Positions 26,722-37,800 of a DNA stretch of 53,077 nucleotides are shown here, in pieces. A model generated the notes under the pieces. That model was not told where the DNA came from. It saw only the letters and a list, made by a program, of their open reading frames with translations, and ran no database searches. Source of the stretch: Deltaproteobacteria bacterium GWC2_65_14 (GTDB taxonomy: Bacteria > Desulfobacterota > Deferrimicrobia > Deferrimicrobiales > Deferrimicrobiaceae); contig MGPV01000003.1 in NCBI GenBank assembly GCA_001797615.1, positions 2,366 through 55,442 of the forward strand, in the 5' to 3' direction. Both the position numbers and the translations under genes were made by a program. The first letter of the stretch is position 1; every line of letters begins with the position of its first letter.

Positions 26722-27501
26722 CTAGCCGTGCGCGGCGCGGCCGAACTCCCGCAGGAAGGCCATCTCCTCTCCGGAAAGGGGCCCCGCGTCGACCGCCGCG
26801 AGGTTCTCCCGCATCTCGTCCACGGTGCGCGGCGCGGAGAGGACGACGTCCACGTGCGGGCTGGAAAGACAGAATCGGTAGCACTCGGCGGCGGAAGGAA
26901 CCCTCCCCTTCCACCCGCGGGGGGGACGCAGCAGCTTGCGCCAGGCGGTCGCGGTGTAGGCAACCACCGCCGGGCGGCGTTTGGCCAGGTGCGGAAAGAT
27001 CTCCCTCTCCGCCCCCGGGTGGACGGCGTTGTAGCGGATCATGAGCAGATCGAGGATCGAGTCGGCGGCAAGGCGCCCGGCCCGCGGCCGGTCGTGGATG
27101 GAGACCCCCAGGGCCCGGGCCTTCCCCTCCTCGCGCAGCCGGCACATCTCCTCCTGCACCGCCCCGGTGAAAGCGGACATCTTCCCCAGCCAGTAGAGCT
27201 GGAGGACGTCCAGCGAGTCGACGCCCAGTGTCCGAAGCGCGTTCTCGGCGGCACGGCGGACGGCGCCGGGGAAATATCCGAGGAAGGGCCCGGCGGAGAC
27301 CGCGTACCGCTCCCGATCGCGGGCCAGCGCGTCGCGCAGCGCCGGGGTGAGCGTCTTCATCCTCGGGCTCCAGAAGACATACTGGACCCGCTCGAGCGCC
27401 TGGCGGCACCCCGCTTCCCCCAGGTCGTAGGTGCCGGAGAGCCCCAGCCGGAAGAGCCGCTTGCCGACCCTCGGAACCTCCCGGTACGCGTACCCGCTCA
27501 A
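26722..27501 (-). CDS. Aldo/keto reductase-like protein with degenerate active site
   Basis: 259 residues from TTG 27501, which overlaps the peptidase stop (TTGA) and follows a GGGAGG site. The barrel pattern is recognisable (LRTLGVDSLDVLQLYWL, then EEGKARALGVSIHDRP and DVVLSAPRTVDEMRENLAAV). The catalytic tetrad is not: the D-x-A-x-x-Y block is replaced by YVFWSPRMK, and the histidine after the fourth strand by LYWLG. It may bind a nucleotide without classical reductase activity. Coupled to the upstream peptidase gene. Confidence 0.75.
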   Translation of the reverse strand: MSGYAYREVPRVGKRLFRLGLSGTYDLGEAGCRQALERVQYVFWSPRMKTLTPALRDALARDRERYAVSAGPFLGYFPGAVRRAAENALRTLGVDSLDVLQLYWLGKMSAFTGAVQEEMCRLREEGKARALGVSIHDRPRAGRLAADSILDLLMIRYNAVHPGAEREIFPHLAKRRPAVVAYTATAWRKLLRPPRGWKGRVPSAAECYRFCLSSPHVDVVLSAPRTVDEMRENLAAVDAGPLSGEEMAFLREFGRAAHG

Positions 27502-29729
27502 CGCCTCCCTCCCGGACCGCCCGGAGCGGTCCTCTCCCTCACAGGCGGATCGGGCGCCTCGACCAGCGCCTTCCTCGGCGCCAGGGCGGCCATCGGGACG
27601 CGCGAGACGGAGCCATCCTCCCGCGGAAGATGAAGCGTCATCGGGGAGTCGGAGACGGCCCAGCGGCCTTTCGCCACGTTGGCCGGTTCCTTCCCCTCGA
27701 AGGCCAGGTAGCTGTACTTGTGGTAGTGGGGAAGCTTCCGGCCCAGCCCGGCCAGCGCCTCGATGTCGTCGGCCCCGATCCACAGCAACGCCAGCTCCGG
27801 GTTGTCGGGATGGCGGACCGCGAGGGTGAAGGCATGCCCCTTCCGGTTGAACTCCTTCTCCTCCAGGAGCACCGAATCCTCCCCGATCCTCGAATCGTAG
27901 GACACAAGCCCCTCGGTCAGCCGGGGGAGGAACCGGTTCTCCCGCCCGAAAAGCCAGACCGACCGGTCGGCGGGCAGCGCGGAAACATCCGCGTCGAGGC
28001 CGATCTCGACCCTTCCCGGGCCGGCCCCGGAGAGCGTCTTGGCCAGCTTCCTCCAGCGGTCCAGCCACACCTCGTCCGCCCCGGAGGGAAGGAGAATGAG
28101 GACTTGCTCGGCGCCGAACGCCTGGGTGAGCGCCGGCGGGATCTCGCCGCGGGAAAGCCTCCGGAAGAGGTCGAACCCCGGGTCCACGTCCAGCCGGAGC
28201 GGCCGGGCCGGCAGGAGGAGATCGATCCGCGCCTCTTTCCCCGTCATCTCCACCGCGGTCTCCCAGGCGGCCTCCCTGCCCTCCAGCGTCACGGCCAGCG
28301 GCACGCGGACCGGGAACGGCTCCCCCTCCTGGAGCTGCTCCAGGCTCGCCCGCAGGCGGAAGGAGGCGCCCTCCGGCTCCGCGCGGGCCGACCGGACGGC
28401 GATCCGGGGCGCCCCGGCGCGGGCGACCCACGGGTCGAACCGGTCCGCAAGATCCTGTCCGGCGGCCTCTTCAAAGCTCTTGCGGACCTCTGCGAAACCC
28501 GCCGTCCGGAACCGGTGATCCCGGTAGAGGGTCCGCAGCCCCTTCCGGAAGGTCTCGTCCCCCAGCGACTGCCGGAGCATGTGGAAGAGCATGAGGGTCT
28601 TTCCGTACCCCACCGCCTCGGTGACCGACCCGTGCCGGGATCGGAACTCCGTGAGCGGCAGGTCGCGCCCCGCGAGGACGTAGTCGGCATACTTCTGGAG
28701 GGTGGTCTGACGGTACTCCGCACCGGCCCCCTGCCGCTCCTTCATGAGATGGTCGGAAAGGTACGCGGTCAGCCCCTCGCCCCAGTTCCCGCTCCCGTAG
28801 TCGATGTAGACCCCGTTCCCCCACCAGCTGTGGAGGATCTCGTGCGGATAGGAGGTGTCCACGATGAAGGGAAGCCGCAGGACGGCCGGCCCGAGGAGGG
28901 TGAACTCGGGCATCCCGTAGCCGGTCTCCCAGAAGTTCTCCACCAGGGCGAACTTCGGGAAGGGATACGGGCCGATCAGTTCCTCGTAGAGCGCCAGGTA
29001 TCGGGCCGTGGCGTCGAGGTAGCGCGCAGCCAGCGCGTCGTCCCTCTCCCGGAGAAAGACCATCGCCTTCGCCTTGCCGGCGTCGTGCAGGTATTCTGTA
29101 TACCGCCCGGCCATGAGGGTGATCTCTTCCTGGGGGACCCGGGACTCCCAGGCGACGCGGACACCATCATCGCCCGTCTCCCGGATCTCCCGCTCCCCCT
29201 GGCTCACGGCGCCCCAGCCCGCGGGAAGGCGGACCTCGACCCGGAAGGTGAGCAGCGGCTTTCCCGGGAACCGGGGGTACCAGCCGGAGCCCCCCGTGAG
29301 ATAGACCCCCTCCGGCCCGATCGCCCCGGGGGTTTCCTTCTGGCCGCGGGCATGCTCCTCGCCCACCTGCCGGAGCGGATGGTCGATCGCGCCCCCGTAC
29401 TCCAGGGAGACGGTCCTTGTCCCGGGCGGCAGGAACATCCGGTAGGTCTCGACCGGGGGATCCCCCGCCGGGCCGTCCGTCTTTTCGATGCGCGACCCCG
29501 GAGTCAGCGGCCTGGGCGCCAGTCCCCCATGGAGCGCGAACCGGATCCCCCCTTCCCCGGCCGAAAACCCTTGCGGAAAGGTCACCGTGTCCACCGCCGA
29601 AACGGCGTGACGCTCCGGAGACAGGGTCAGCCGAAGATCCTGGTGAACCGGCTCGCCCGCGAAGGACTCCGACGCGGCGAAAAGCAGGAGAAGGATGGCG
29701 GAAGCTGTCCGCCTGTCGAACGCCTCCAT
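27498..29729 (-). CDS. M1-like zinc metallopeptidase, exported
   Basis: 743 residues with a signal peptide (to about residue 24, SFAGEP). The zinc site is HEILH at 296-300, with the third ligand E318 in GNWGEGLTAYL. The spacing is 17 residues, one less than in classical aminopeptidase N, but known in a bacterial M1 subgroup with the NWxEGL motif. The N-terminal 200 residues are the beta-rich M1 domain and the last 250 an additional C-terminal region. Likely periplasmic or anchored, for peptide breakdown. ATG 29729 is preceded by GGAGGCG. A longer reading to 30125 overlaps purL on the other strand and is not coding. Confidence 0.85.
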   Translation of the reverse strand: MEAFDRRTASAILLLLFAASESFAGEPVHQDLRLTLSPERHAVSAVDTVTFPQGFSAGEGGIRFALHGGLAPRPLTPGSRIEKTDGPAGDPPVETYRMFLPPGTRTVSLEYGGAIDHPLRQVGEEHARGQKETPGAIGPEGVYLTGGSGWYPRFPGKPLLTFRVEVRLPAGWGAVSQGEREIRETGDDGVRVAWESRVPQEEITLMAGRYTEYLHDAGKAKAMVFLRERDDALAARYLDATARYLALYEELIGPYPFPKFALVENFWETGYGMPEFTLLGPAVLRLPFIVDTSYPHEILHSWWGNGVYIDYGSGNWGEGLTAYLSDHLMKERQGAGAEYRQTTLQKYADYVLAGRDLPLTEFRSRHGSVTEAVGYGKTLMLFHMLRQSLGDETFRKGLRTLYRDHRFRTAGFAEVRKSFEEAAGQDLADRFDPWVARAGAPRIAVRSARAEPEGASFRLRASLEQLQEGEPFPVRVPLAVTLEGREAAWETAVEMTGKEARIDLLLPARPLRLDVDPGFDLFRRLSRGEIPPALTQAFGAEQVLILLPSGADEVWLDRWRKLAKTLSGAGPGRVEIGLDADVSALPADRSVWLFGRENRFLPRLTEGLVSYDSRIGEDSVLLEEKEFNRKGHAFTLAVRHPDNPELALLWIGADDIEALAGLGRKLPHYHKYSYLAFEGKEPANVAKGRWAVSDSPMTLHLPREDGSVSRVPMAALAPRKALVEAPDPPVRERTAPGGPGGRR

Positions 29730-29798
29730 CGACGCCTCCTTCGCAAGCCACTCCGTTCCGTCCATTATATCCGGACCGGGAAACCGCCGAGGCGCCGC

Positions 29799-29827
29799 TT
29801 GAGCTTTTCCGATTTCCCGGATATGAT
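29799..29827 (+). promoter_or_regulatory. Promoter of purL
   Basis: TTGAGC (29799-29804) and TATGAT (29822-29827) are separated by 17 bases. Transcription would start near 29834, only about 17 bases before the ATG at 29851. This leaves no room for a riboswitch and rules out the upstream in-frame TTG at 29827 as a start. Confidence 0.65.
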
Positions 29828-29850
29828 TGCGATGTCTCTCACGACACCCG

Positions 29851-32800
29851 ATGAAGCTGCTCCATTTCCACAGAAGCCCCGCCCTCTCCGGGACGAAGCG
29901 GTCCGACCTTCTGGCATTCGTCCGGAAGCACGTCTCCCCCCACCTCCGGGGGATCGAATCGGAGCACTGCTTCAACGTCGAGACCTCGGAGCCGCTGACC
30001 GACGCGGAGATCGAAACGCTCCGGTGGCTCCTGGCCGAGACCTTCGAGGCGGACCGGTTCGCACCCGGAAGTTTTCTCGCCGGAAAGCAGGTCCTCGAAG
30101 CGGGCCCGCGGATGAACTTCACCACGGCCTGGTCCGCGAACGCGGTCTCGGTCTGCCACGCCTGTGGGTTGGGGAAGATCCGGAGGATCGAGCGGTCGAG
30201 ACGGTACCGGCTGATCGCGGGCCGGAAGATCGGGAATGACCGGGCGGCGAGGTTTTTGTCCGAAGTCCACGACCGGATGACCGAGTGCCCCTATCCAAAA
30301 CCGCTCTCCACCTTCGAGACGGGGATCCGCCCGGAACCCTTCCGCGTCGTCCCGCTCATCGAGGAGGGGATCCCGGCGCTGCAGAGGATCAACACCGAAC
30401 TGGGGCTGGGGCTGGACGCCTGGGACGTCGACTACTACCACGACCTCTTCGTGAAGGATCTCCGGAGAAACCCGACCGACGTCGAGTGCTTCGACCTCTC
30501 GCAGTCGAACAGCGAGCACTCCCGCCACTGGTTCTTCCGGGGGAAACTGGAGGTGGACGGGAAGCGGATCCCGGAAACGCTGTTCCGGATCGTGAAGGAT
30601 CCGCTCAGGGCGAACCCGGGAAACAGCCTGATCGCCTTCAAGGACAACTCGAGCGCGATCCGGGGGTACCGGATCCGGACGATCCTCCCGGAGGAGCCGG
30701 GGCGCTGCTCCCGGTTCCTGGAGGCCGGCCCGACCTACCACCTGATCTTCACGGCGGAGACCCACAACTTCCCGAGCGGGGTCGCCCCCTTCCCCGGGGC
30801 GGAGACCGGCACCGGGGGGCGGATCCGGGACGTCCAGGCGACGGGACGCGGGGGGCTGGTCGTCGCCGGCACCGCCGCCTACTGCGTCGGGAACCTGCGG
30901 ATCCCCGGCTACCGCCTCCCCTGGGAGGACGATACGTTCGCCTACCCGGACAACCTCGCGTCGCCCCTGGCGATCGAGATCGAGGCCTCCAACGGCGCCT
31001 CCGACTACGGGAACAAGTTCGGCGAGCCGGTGATCCAGGGTTTCACCCGGTCGTTCGGGATGCGGCTTCCCGGCGGGGAGCGGAGGGAGTGGATCAAGCC
31101 GATCATGTTCACCGGCGGGATCGGGCAGATGGACGCCCGGCACGTGGACAAGGGGCTGCCGGAGCCGGAGATGCTCGTCACGAAGATCGGCGGGCCCGCC
31201 TACCGGATCGGGATGGGAGGCGGGGCTGCCTCCAGCATGATCCAGGGGGAGAATGTCGCGGACCTCGATTTCAACGCCGTCCAGCGGGGCGACGCCGAGA
31301 TGGAGCAGAAGGTGAACCGGGTCCTGCGCGCCTGCGTCGAGATGGGGGACGGGAACCCGATCGTCAGCATCCACGACCAGGGGGCCGGCGGGAACTGCAA
31401 CGTCGTCAAGGAGATCGTCTACCCGGCGGGCGCCCGGATCGAGGTCCGGAAGATCCAGAGCGGGGACGACACCCTCTCCGTGCTCGAGCTGTGGGGGGCC
31501 GAGTACCAGGAGCAGAACGCGCTGCTGATCCGGCCCGAAAGCGCCCCGCTCTTCACGGCGGTCTGCCGCAGGGAGAAGGTCCCCTGCGCCTACATCGGGA
31601 AGATCACCGGGGACGGGCGGATCGTGCTGCACGACGAGAACGACGGGAGCACGCCGGTCGACCTCGACCTGGAGAAGGTCCTGGGCGACATGCCGCAGAA
31701 GAAGTTCCGGCTCGACCGGATCCCTCCCGTCCTTGCGCCGCTTCGGCTTCCGCGGGGGCTGACGGTCCGGCAGGCGCTCGACCGGGTGCTGCGGCTGCTC
31801 TCGGTCGGTTCGAAGCGGTTCCTGACGAACAAGGTCGACCGCAGCGTCACCGGGCTGGTCGCCCGGCAGCAGTGCGCGGGGCCGCTGCAGCTGACCGTGT
31901 CGGACGTCGCCGTGATCGCCCAGAGCCACTTCGGGAAGACCGGCGCGGCGATCTCGATCGGCGAGCAACCGCTGAAGACGCTGATCGACCCGGCCGCGAT
32001 GGCCCGGATCACCGTGGCCGAGGCGGTGACGAACCTGGTCTGGGCGAAGATCCGCCGGCTCGAGGACGTGAAGTGCTCCGGGAACTGGATGTGGGCGGCG
32101 AAGCTTCCCGGGGAGGGGGCGAAGCTCTACGACGCGGCCGTTGCCCTGCGGGAAGTCCTGATCGACCTGGGGATCGCGATCGACGGGGGGAAGGACAGCC
32201 TCTCGATGGCGGCAAGAGTGGGCTCCGGGACCGCGGCCGAGACGGTCAAGTCGCCCGGGACGCTGGTGATCTCGGCCTACGCCCCCTGCCCCGACATCAC
32301 GAAGGTGGCCACCCCCGACATCAAGCGGCCGGGGAAAAGCCGGCTGCTCCTCATCGACCTCGGAGGGGGGCGGGACCGGCTCGGCGGGTCGGCGCTGGCC
32401 CAGGTGTACGGGCAGGTCGGGATCGAGCCGCCCGACCTGGACGACCCGAAGCTCCTGAAGCGGGCGTTCGATGCGATCCAGCGGCTGATCGGGAAAGGGC
32501 TCGTCCTCTCCGGGCACGACCGAAGCGACGGCGGGCTGGTCACGACGCTGCTCGAGATGGCGTTCGCCGGGAACTGCGGGCTCTCGGTTTCCGTGGAGGG
32601 GCGCGGGGCGATCCCCTCCCTCTTCTCCGAGGAGCCGGGGCTGGTGATCGAGTACCTCCCCGGGGACGAGCGGGCCGTCCTCTCGCAGTTGAAAAAGACG
32701 AAGGTCCACTTCCGGATCCTCGGCGGGACGACGACGGCGAAGCGGATTCGGATCCGGTTTGCGAACCGGACCGTTCTGAACGAGGACATGCGGGTCCTGC

Positions 32801-33759
32801 GGGAGACCTGGGAGGAGACCAGCCACCGGCTGGAGCGCCTGCAGGCGGACCCGAAATGCGCACGGGCGGAGAAGCGCAACAGCTACGACCGGAAGGGGCC
32901 GTCCTACAAACTCGCCTTCGACCCGCGCCCCCCCTCCCCCGCCCTGCTGCGGAGGAAGGACAAGCCGGCGGTGGCGGTGATCCGGGAGGAGGGAAGCAAC
33001 AGCGACCGGGAGATGTCGTCGGCCTTCCACCAGGCCGGGTTCGAGGTCTGGGACGTGACGATGACCGACTTCCTCGAGGGGACGGTCGACCTTTCCCGCT
33101 TCCGCGGCGCGGCCTTCGTCGGGGGCTTCAGCTACGCCGACGTCCTCGACTCCGCCAAGGGATGGGCCGGGGTGATCCGGTTCAACCGGAGCATTCAGGA
33201 GCAGTTCCGGCGTTTCTACGAACGGCCCGACACCTTCTCCCTGGGGGTGTGCAACGGCTGCCAGCTGATGGCGCTGCTGGGGTGGGTCCCCTGGCAGGGG
33301 ATCGGGGACCGGCACCAGCCCCGCTTCATCCGGAACCGGTCCGGGCGGTTCGAGTCGCGCTTCTCCACGGTACGGATCCTCGAAAGCCCCTCCATCCTGC
33401 TCCAGGGGATGGCCGGCTCCACGCTGGGGATCTGGGTGGCGCACGGAGAAGGGAGGGCCTTCTTCCCGAAGCGGTCGATCCTCTCGAAGGTGGAGGCGCA
33501 GTCGCTCGCCCCGGTCCGCTACGTCGACGACCGGGGGAAGGTGACGACGGAGTATCCCTTCAACCCGAACGGGGCGGCGAACGGGATCGCCGCGCTCTGC
33601 TCCCCCGACGGCCGGCACCTGGCGATAATGCCCCACCCGGAGCGGACATTTCTTACGTGGCAATGGGGGTTTATGCCAGAGGAATGGAAGAAAAACCTTA
33701 AGATCTCTCCGTGGCTCACCATGTTCCTGAACGCCCGGAAGTGGTGCGGAAAGCGCTGA
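29851..33759 (+). CDS. purL: Phosphoribosylformylglycinamidine synthase, single-chain
   Basis: 1302 residues, like the large single-chain FGAM synthase (E. coli 1295). It makes FGAM from FGAR, glutamine and ATP in purine synthesis. The synthase domains are seen with SQSNSEHSRHWFF near 230, then FTAETHNFPSGVAPFPGAETGT and later ISIHDQGAGGN, GGIGQMDARH and SGHDRSDGG. The C-terminal glutaminase has nucleophile cysteine in LGVCNGCQLMALLG and H/E in MPHPERTF. No separate purQ or purS is needed. It is divergent from the M1 peptidase gene. Confidence 0.96.
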   Translation: MKLLHFHRSPALSGTKRSDLLAFVRKHVSPHLRGIESEHCFNVETSEPLTDAEIETLRWLLAETFEADRFAPGSFLAGKQVLEAGPRMNFTTAWSANAVSVCHACGLGKIRRIERSRRYRLIAGRKIGNDRAARFLSEVHDRMTECPYPKPLSTFETGIRPEPFRVVPLIEEGIPALQRINTELGLGLDAWDVDYYHDLFVKDLRRNPTDVECFDLSQSNSEHSRHWFFRGKLEVDGKRIPETLFRIVKDPLRANPGNSLIAFKDNSSAIRGYRIRTILPEEPGRCSRFLEAGPTYHLIFTAETHNFPSGVAPFPGAETGTGGRIRDVQATGRGGLVVAGTAAYCVGNLRIPGYRLPWEDDTFAYPDNLASPLAIEIEASNGASDYGNKFGEPVIQGFTRSFGMRLPGGERREWIKPIMFTGGIGQMDARHVDKGLPEPEMLVTKIGGPAYRIGMGGGAASSMIQGENVADLDFNAVQRGDAEMEQKVNRVLRACVEMGDGNPIVSIHDQGAGGNCNVVKEIVYPAGARIEVRKIQSGDDTLSVLELWGAEYQEQNALLIRPESAPLFTAVCRREKVPCAYIGKITGDGRIVLHDENDGSTPVDLDLEKVLGDMPQKKFRLDRIPPVLAPLRLPRGLTVRQALDRVLRLLSVGSKRFLTNKVDRSVTGLVARQQCAGPLQLTVSDVAVIAQSHFGKTGAAISIGEQPLKTLIDPAAMARITVAEAVTNLVWAKIRRLEDVKCSGNWMWAAKLPGEGAKLYDAAVALREVLIDLGIAIDGGKDSLSMAARVGSGTAAETVKSPGTLVISAYAPCPDITKVATPDIKRPGKSRLLLIDLGGGRDRLGGSALAQVYGQVGIEPPDLDDPKLLKRAFDAIQRLIGKGLVLSGHDRSDGGLVTTLLEMAFAGNCGLSVSVEGRGAIPSLFSEEPGLVIEYLPGDERAVLSQLKKTKVHFRILGGTTTAKRIRIRFANRTVLNEDMRVLRETWEETSHRLERLQADPKCARAEKRNSYDRKGPSYKLAFDPRPPSPALLRRKDKPAVAVIREEGSNSDREMSSAFHQAGFEVWDVTMTDFLEGTVDLSRFRGAAFVGGFSYADVLDSAKGWAGVIRFNRSIQEQFRRFYERPDTFSLGVCNGCQLMALLGWVPWQGIGDRHQPRFIRNRSGRFESRFSTVRILESPSILLQGMAGSTLGIWVAHGEGRAFFPKRSILSKVEAQSLAPVRYVDDRGKVTTEYPFNPNGAANGIAALCSPDGRHLAIMPHPERTFLTWQWGFMPEEWKKNLKISPWLTMFLNARKWCGKR

Positions 33760-33786
33760 ACCGGAAACTCCGCAACCGGGACCGGA

Positions 33787-34620
33787 TCACCCCGGTTCCA
33801 GCGACGCGTCGATCGCGCGCAGCGCCGCCAGTGCCGCCTCGGGGATCGACAGGTGCGGCTCGTCGATCCAGGGCTCCCGGGGATTGATCCGGACGACGGT
33901 CACGCCGCTCCTCTCCCCCAGCCGCTCGCTCAGCCTCCGGATCGTCGGGATCGCCGTGCCGGCCCCCAGTTCGACGACCACCGTCGCGCGCCCCCGGATC
34001 TCCCCGAGAAATTCCCCGAAGAGGCTCTCCTGATCCGCGGTGCGGTCGCCGACCCAGGAGAAGTCGCCGAACATGAGGACGTTGGGGCGGGCCACACCGC
34101 CGCAGCGGACGCAGCGCGGGATCGACAGGGCCCGCATGGTGTCGTGATCGACCGGGATCTCCTCCCGGTTCGGCCAGATCGCGCCGGAGCAGGGGGAAAG
34201 GCATTGGAGGTGGTGGATCGAGCCGTGGACCTCGAGAATCTCCTCCTCCCGGAATCCCGCCTTCTGGAACTGGCCGTCCACGTTCGAGGTGACGACGAAA
34301 TGCGCCAGGCCGAACCGCTCGATCCAGCGGGCGAGGATCCGGAACCCCTCGTGCGGCCGCGTGTCGCGGTAGAGGTTCGTCCGGTGGCCGTAGAAGCCCC
34401 AGCCGAAGGCCGGGTCGCCGTGGAAGTTCCTCGGGTTGGCGGCCCCCACGAAGGAGATTCCGAGCCGCTCGTACATCGGATAGGCGTTCCAGAACCCCTT
34501 CTCCCCCCGGAAGTCGGGGAGCCCGGAATCGACCCCCATCCCGGCGCCGGCGGCGACGACCAGCGCCTTCGACCTCCCGATCGCCTCCGCCGCCCGCCGA
34601 TAGGCCGTTCCGGCGTCCAT
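33787..34620 (-). CDS. Sir2-family NAD-dependent protein deacylase
   Basis: 277 residues. Motifs: GAGMGVDSGLPDFRG (NAD binding, near 27), TSNVDGQF, where the classical form is TQNIDGLH, catalytic H in EVHGSIHHL, and four zinc cysteines in CLSPC and CVRCGG. The C-terminal NAD strand is VVELGAGTAIPTIR. It is a sirtuin variant with a bacterial-type small zinc module. The start at 34620 follows GGAGGGCGGAG; upstream ATGs are less well placed. Convergent with purL, divergent from carB. Confidence 0.9.
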   Translation of the reverse strand: MDAGTAYRRAAEAIGRSKALVVAAGAGMGVDSGLPDFRGEKGFWNAYPMYERLGISFVGAANPRNFHGDPAFGWGFYGHRTNLYRDTRPHEGFRILARWIERFGLAHFVVTSNVDGQFQKAGFREEEILEVHGSIHHLQCLSPCSGAIWPNREEIPVDHDTMRALSIPRCVRCGGVARPNVLMFGDFSWVGDRTADQESLFGEFLGEIRGRATVVVELGAGTAIPTIRRLSERLGERSGVTVVRINPREPWIDEPHLSIPEAALAALRAIDASLEPG

Positions 34621-34807
34621 CTCCGCCCTCCGCATGTGCCCGGTCGCCGCGTCCGCCCGCACCTATACTCATAAACCGGATCCGGCCGGAAGGGAATCCC
34701 GAAGAGAGGTCGTTCCACATCTTGGCAAACCGGATCCGTTCATGTTTACTAGCAGGGGATGTTTCTGCCGCACGGTTCCGGCAATCGAATCCACCATCGG
34801 GGGGCCC

Positions 34808-37800
34808 ATGCCAAGGCGAGACGATATCGACAAGATCCTGATCATCGGGTCCGGACCGATCATCATCGGGCAGGCGTGCGAGTTCGACTATTCCGGCACG
34901 CAGGCGTGCAAGGCCCTCAAGACGCTCGGCTACCGGATCGTCCTGGTGAACTCCAACCCGGCCACGATCATGACCGACCCGGCGATGGCGGACGTCACCT
35001 ACATCGAGCCGCTGAACGTGGAGTCGCTGACCGAGATCATCGAGAAGGAGCGGCCCGACGCGCTGCTGCCGAACCTGGGCGGGCAGACGGGCCTGAACCT
35101 CTCCTCGGCGCTGGCCCGGGAGGGTGTCCTCGAGAAGTACGGGGTGAAGGTGATCGGGGTAAACGTGGACGCGATCCGGCGGGGCGAGGACCGGCAGGAG
35201 TTCAAGAACACGATGACCCGGCTGGGACTCGACATGCCCCGCAGCGACATCGCCCACAGCCTCGAGGAGGCCAGGGGGGTCGTCCAGCGGATCGGCTTCC
35301 CCGTCGTGATCCGTCCCGCCTACACCCTCGGGGGGACGGGGGGAGGGTTCGCCTACAACCTGGAGGAGTTCCAGACGATCGTGAGCCGGGGGCTCTCCGT
35401 GAGCCCCGTCGGGCAGGTGCTCGTCGAGGAGTCGGTCCTGGGCTGGGAGGAGCTCGAGCTCGAGGTGGTCCGGGACGCCAAGGGGCAGAAGATCACCGTC
35501 TGCTTCATCGAGAACGTGGACGCGATGGGGGTGCACACCGGAGACTCCTTCTGCACCGCCCCGATGCTGACGATCGACCCGAAGCTCCAGGACCGGCTCC
35601 AGAAGCACTCCTACGACATCGTCGACGCCATCGAGGTGATCGGGGGGACGAACGTCCAGTTCGCCCACGACCCGAAGACGGGGCGGGTGGTGGTCATCGA
35701 GATCAACCCGCGCACCTCCCGCTCCTCGGCCCTCGCGTCGAAGGCGACCGGCTTCCCGATCGCCTTCGTCTCGTCTCTGCTCGCCTGCGGGTTGACGCTC
35801 GACGAGATCCCCTACTGGCGGGACGGGACGCTCGAGAAGTACACCCCCTCCGGGGACTACGTCGTGGTCAAGTTCGCCCGGTGGGCCTTCGAGAAGTTCA
35901 AGGGGGTGCAGGACCGGCTCGGGACCCAGATGCGGGCCGTGGGCGAGGTGATGAGCATCGGGAAGACCTACAAGGAGGCGTTCCAGAAGTCGATCCGCTC
36001 CCTGGAGATCGACCGCTACGGGCTGGGCTTCGCGAAGGACTTTCACCGGAGGACGCTCCCGGAGCTGATGGAGGCCCTCTCCGACCCGACGAGCGAACGG
36101 CAGTTCCTCATGTACGAGGCGCTCCGCAAGGGGGCGACGACCCAGGTCCTCTACGAAAAGACGCACATCAAGCCCTGGTTCATCGAGCAGATGCGGGAAC
36201 TGGTGCTGCTCGAGGAGCGTCTGCTGGCGCACAAGGGGGGTCTTCCCCCCGACGACCTCCTGGTCCAGGCGAAGCAGGACGGCTTCGCCGACCGGTACCT
36301 CTCCCGGATCCTGGGGGTGTCCGAGGCGGCGGTCCGCGGGAAACGGATCGCTTTGGGCCTCGCCGAGGCGTGGGACGCGGTGCCGGTGAGCGGCGTGGAG
36401 GACGCCGCCTACTACTACTCCACCTACAACGCCCCCGACCGGGTGAAGACGAGCGGACGGCCCAAGGTCCTCGTCCTCGGGGGGGGACCGAATCGGATCG
36501 GCCAGGGGATCGAGTTCGACTACTGCTGCGTCCACGCCGCGTTCGCCATCCGCGAGGCGGGCTACGAGTCGATCATGATCAACTGCAACCCGGAGACCGT
36601 TTCGACCGACTACGACACCTCCGACAAGCTCTACTTCGAGCCGCTGACCGTCGAGGACGTGCTCGCGATCTACGAGAAGGAGAAGCCGGTCGGGGCGATC
36701 GTCCAGTTCGGCGGGCAGACCCCGCTGAACATCGCGGCGGAGCTGGAGGCGGCGGGGGTTCGGATCCTGGGGACCTCGCCGTCGACGATCGACCTGGCCG
36801 AGGACCGGGACCGGTTCCGGCGGATCATCGCGAAGCTGGGGATCCCCCAGCCGGAGTCGGGAATGGCGAGCACCCTCGAGGAGGCGGTCGACATCGCCGC
36901 CGCCATCGGCTACCCGCTGATGGTCCGCCCCTCCTACGTCCTCGGGGGGCGCGCCATGGAGAAGGTGCACGACGAGGAGATGCTCCGGGAGTATGTGGCC
37001 AAGGCGGTGGAGATCTCCCCGGAGCGCCCGATCCTGATCGACCGGTTCCTGGAGGAGGCCATCGAAGCGGAGGCGGACGCCATCGCCGACGGGACCGACG
37101 CCTTCGTCCCGGCGGTGATGGAGCATATCGAGCTGGCCGGGGTCCACTCCGGCGACTCGGCCTGCGTGATCCCCCCGGTGAACATCCCCCGCCGGCACAT
37201 CGACACGATCGAGGAGTACACCCGGAAGATCGCGGTGGAGCTGGGGGTGGTGGGGCTGATGAACATCCAGTACGCCATCGCCGACGACATCGTCTACATC
37301 CTCGAGGCGAACCCCCGGGCCAGCCGAACGGTCCCGATCGTGAGCAAGGTCTGCAACCTCCCGATGGCGCGGCTCGCCACCCAGGTGATTCTCGGGAAAA
37401 CGCTGGCGGACCTCTCCCTGGCGCGCCGCCCGGTCCCCCACTTCGGGGTCAAGGAGGCGGTGTTCCCCTTCAACATGTTCCCGGAGGTCGATCCGATCCT
37501 CGGACCGGAGATGCGCTCCACCGGCGAGGTCCTCGGGATGGCGGAGAACTACGGGGAGGCCTTCTTCAAGGCGCAGGTCGCCGCCTCCCAGCTCCTCCCG
37601 CTCGAGGGGACGGTCCTCATCACGGTCTCCGAGCGCGACCGGCCGGGCGCGCTCGAGGCGGCCCGCCGCTTCGCCGAAGAGGGGTTCTCCATCGTCGCCA
37701 CCGAAGGGACGCAGAAGTATCTCGCCGAACACGGGATCGCCGCCGCGCCGATCCTGAAGGAGCACGAGGGGCGTCCGAACATCACCGACGCCATCAAGAA

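Noticed and set aside
29730-29850. Possible purine riboswitch before purL
   Set aside because: The promoter found (TTGAGC-17-TATGAT) leaves only about 17 bases of leader, too short for an aptamer.
29839-33663. A 1274-codon open frame antisense to purL
   Set aside because: It mirrors the high-GC codon pattern of purL, has very Arg/Pro/Asp-rich low-information sequence and no ribosome-binding site. Shadow frame.
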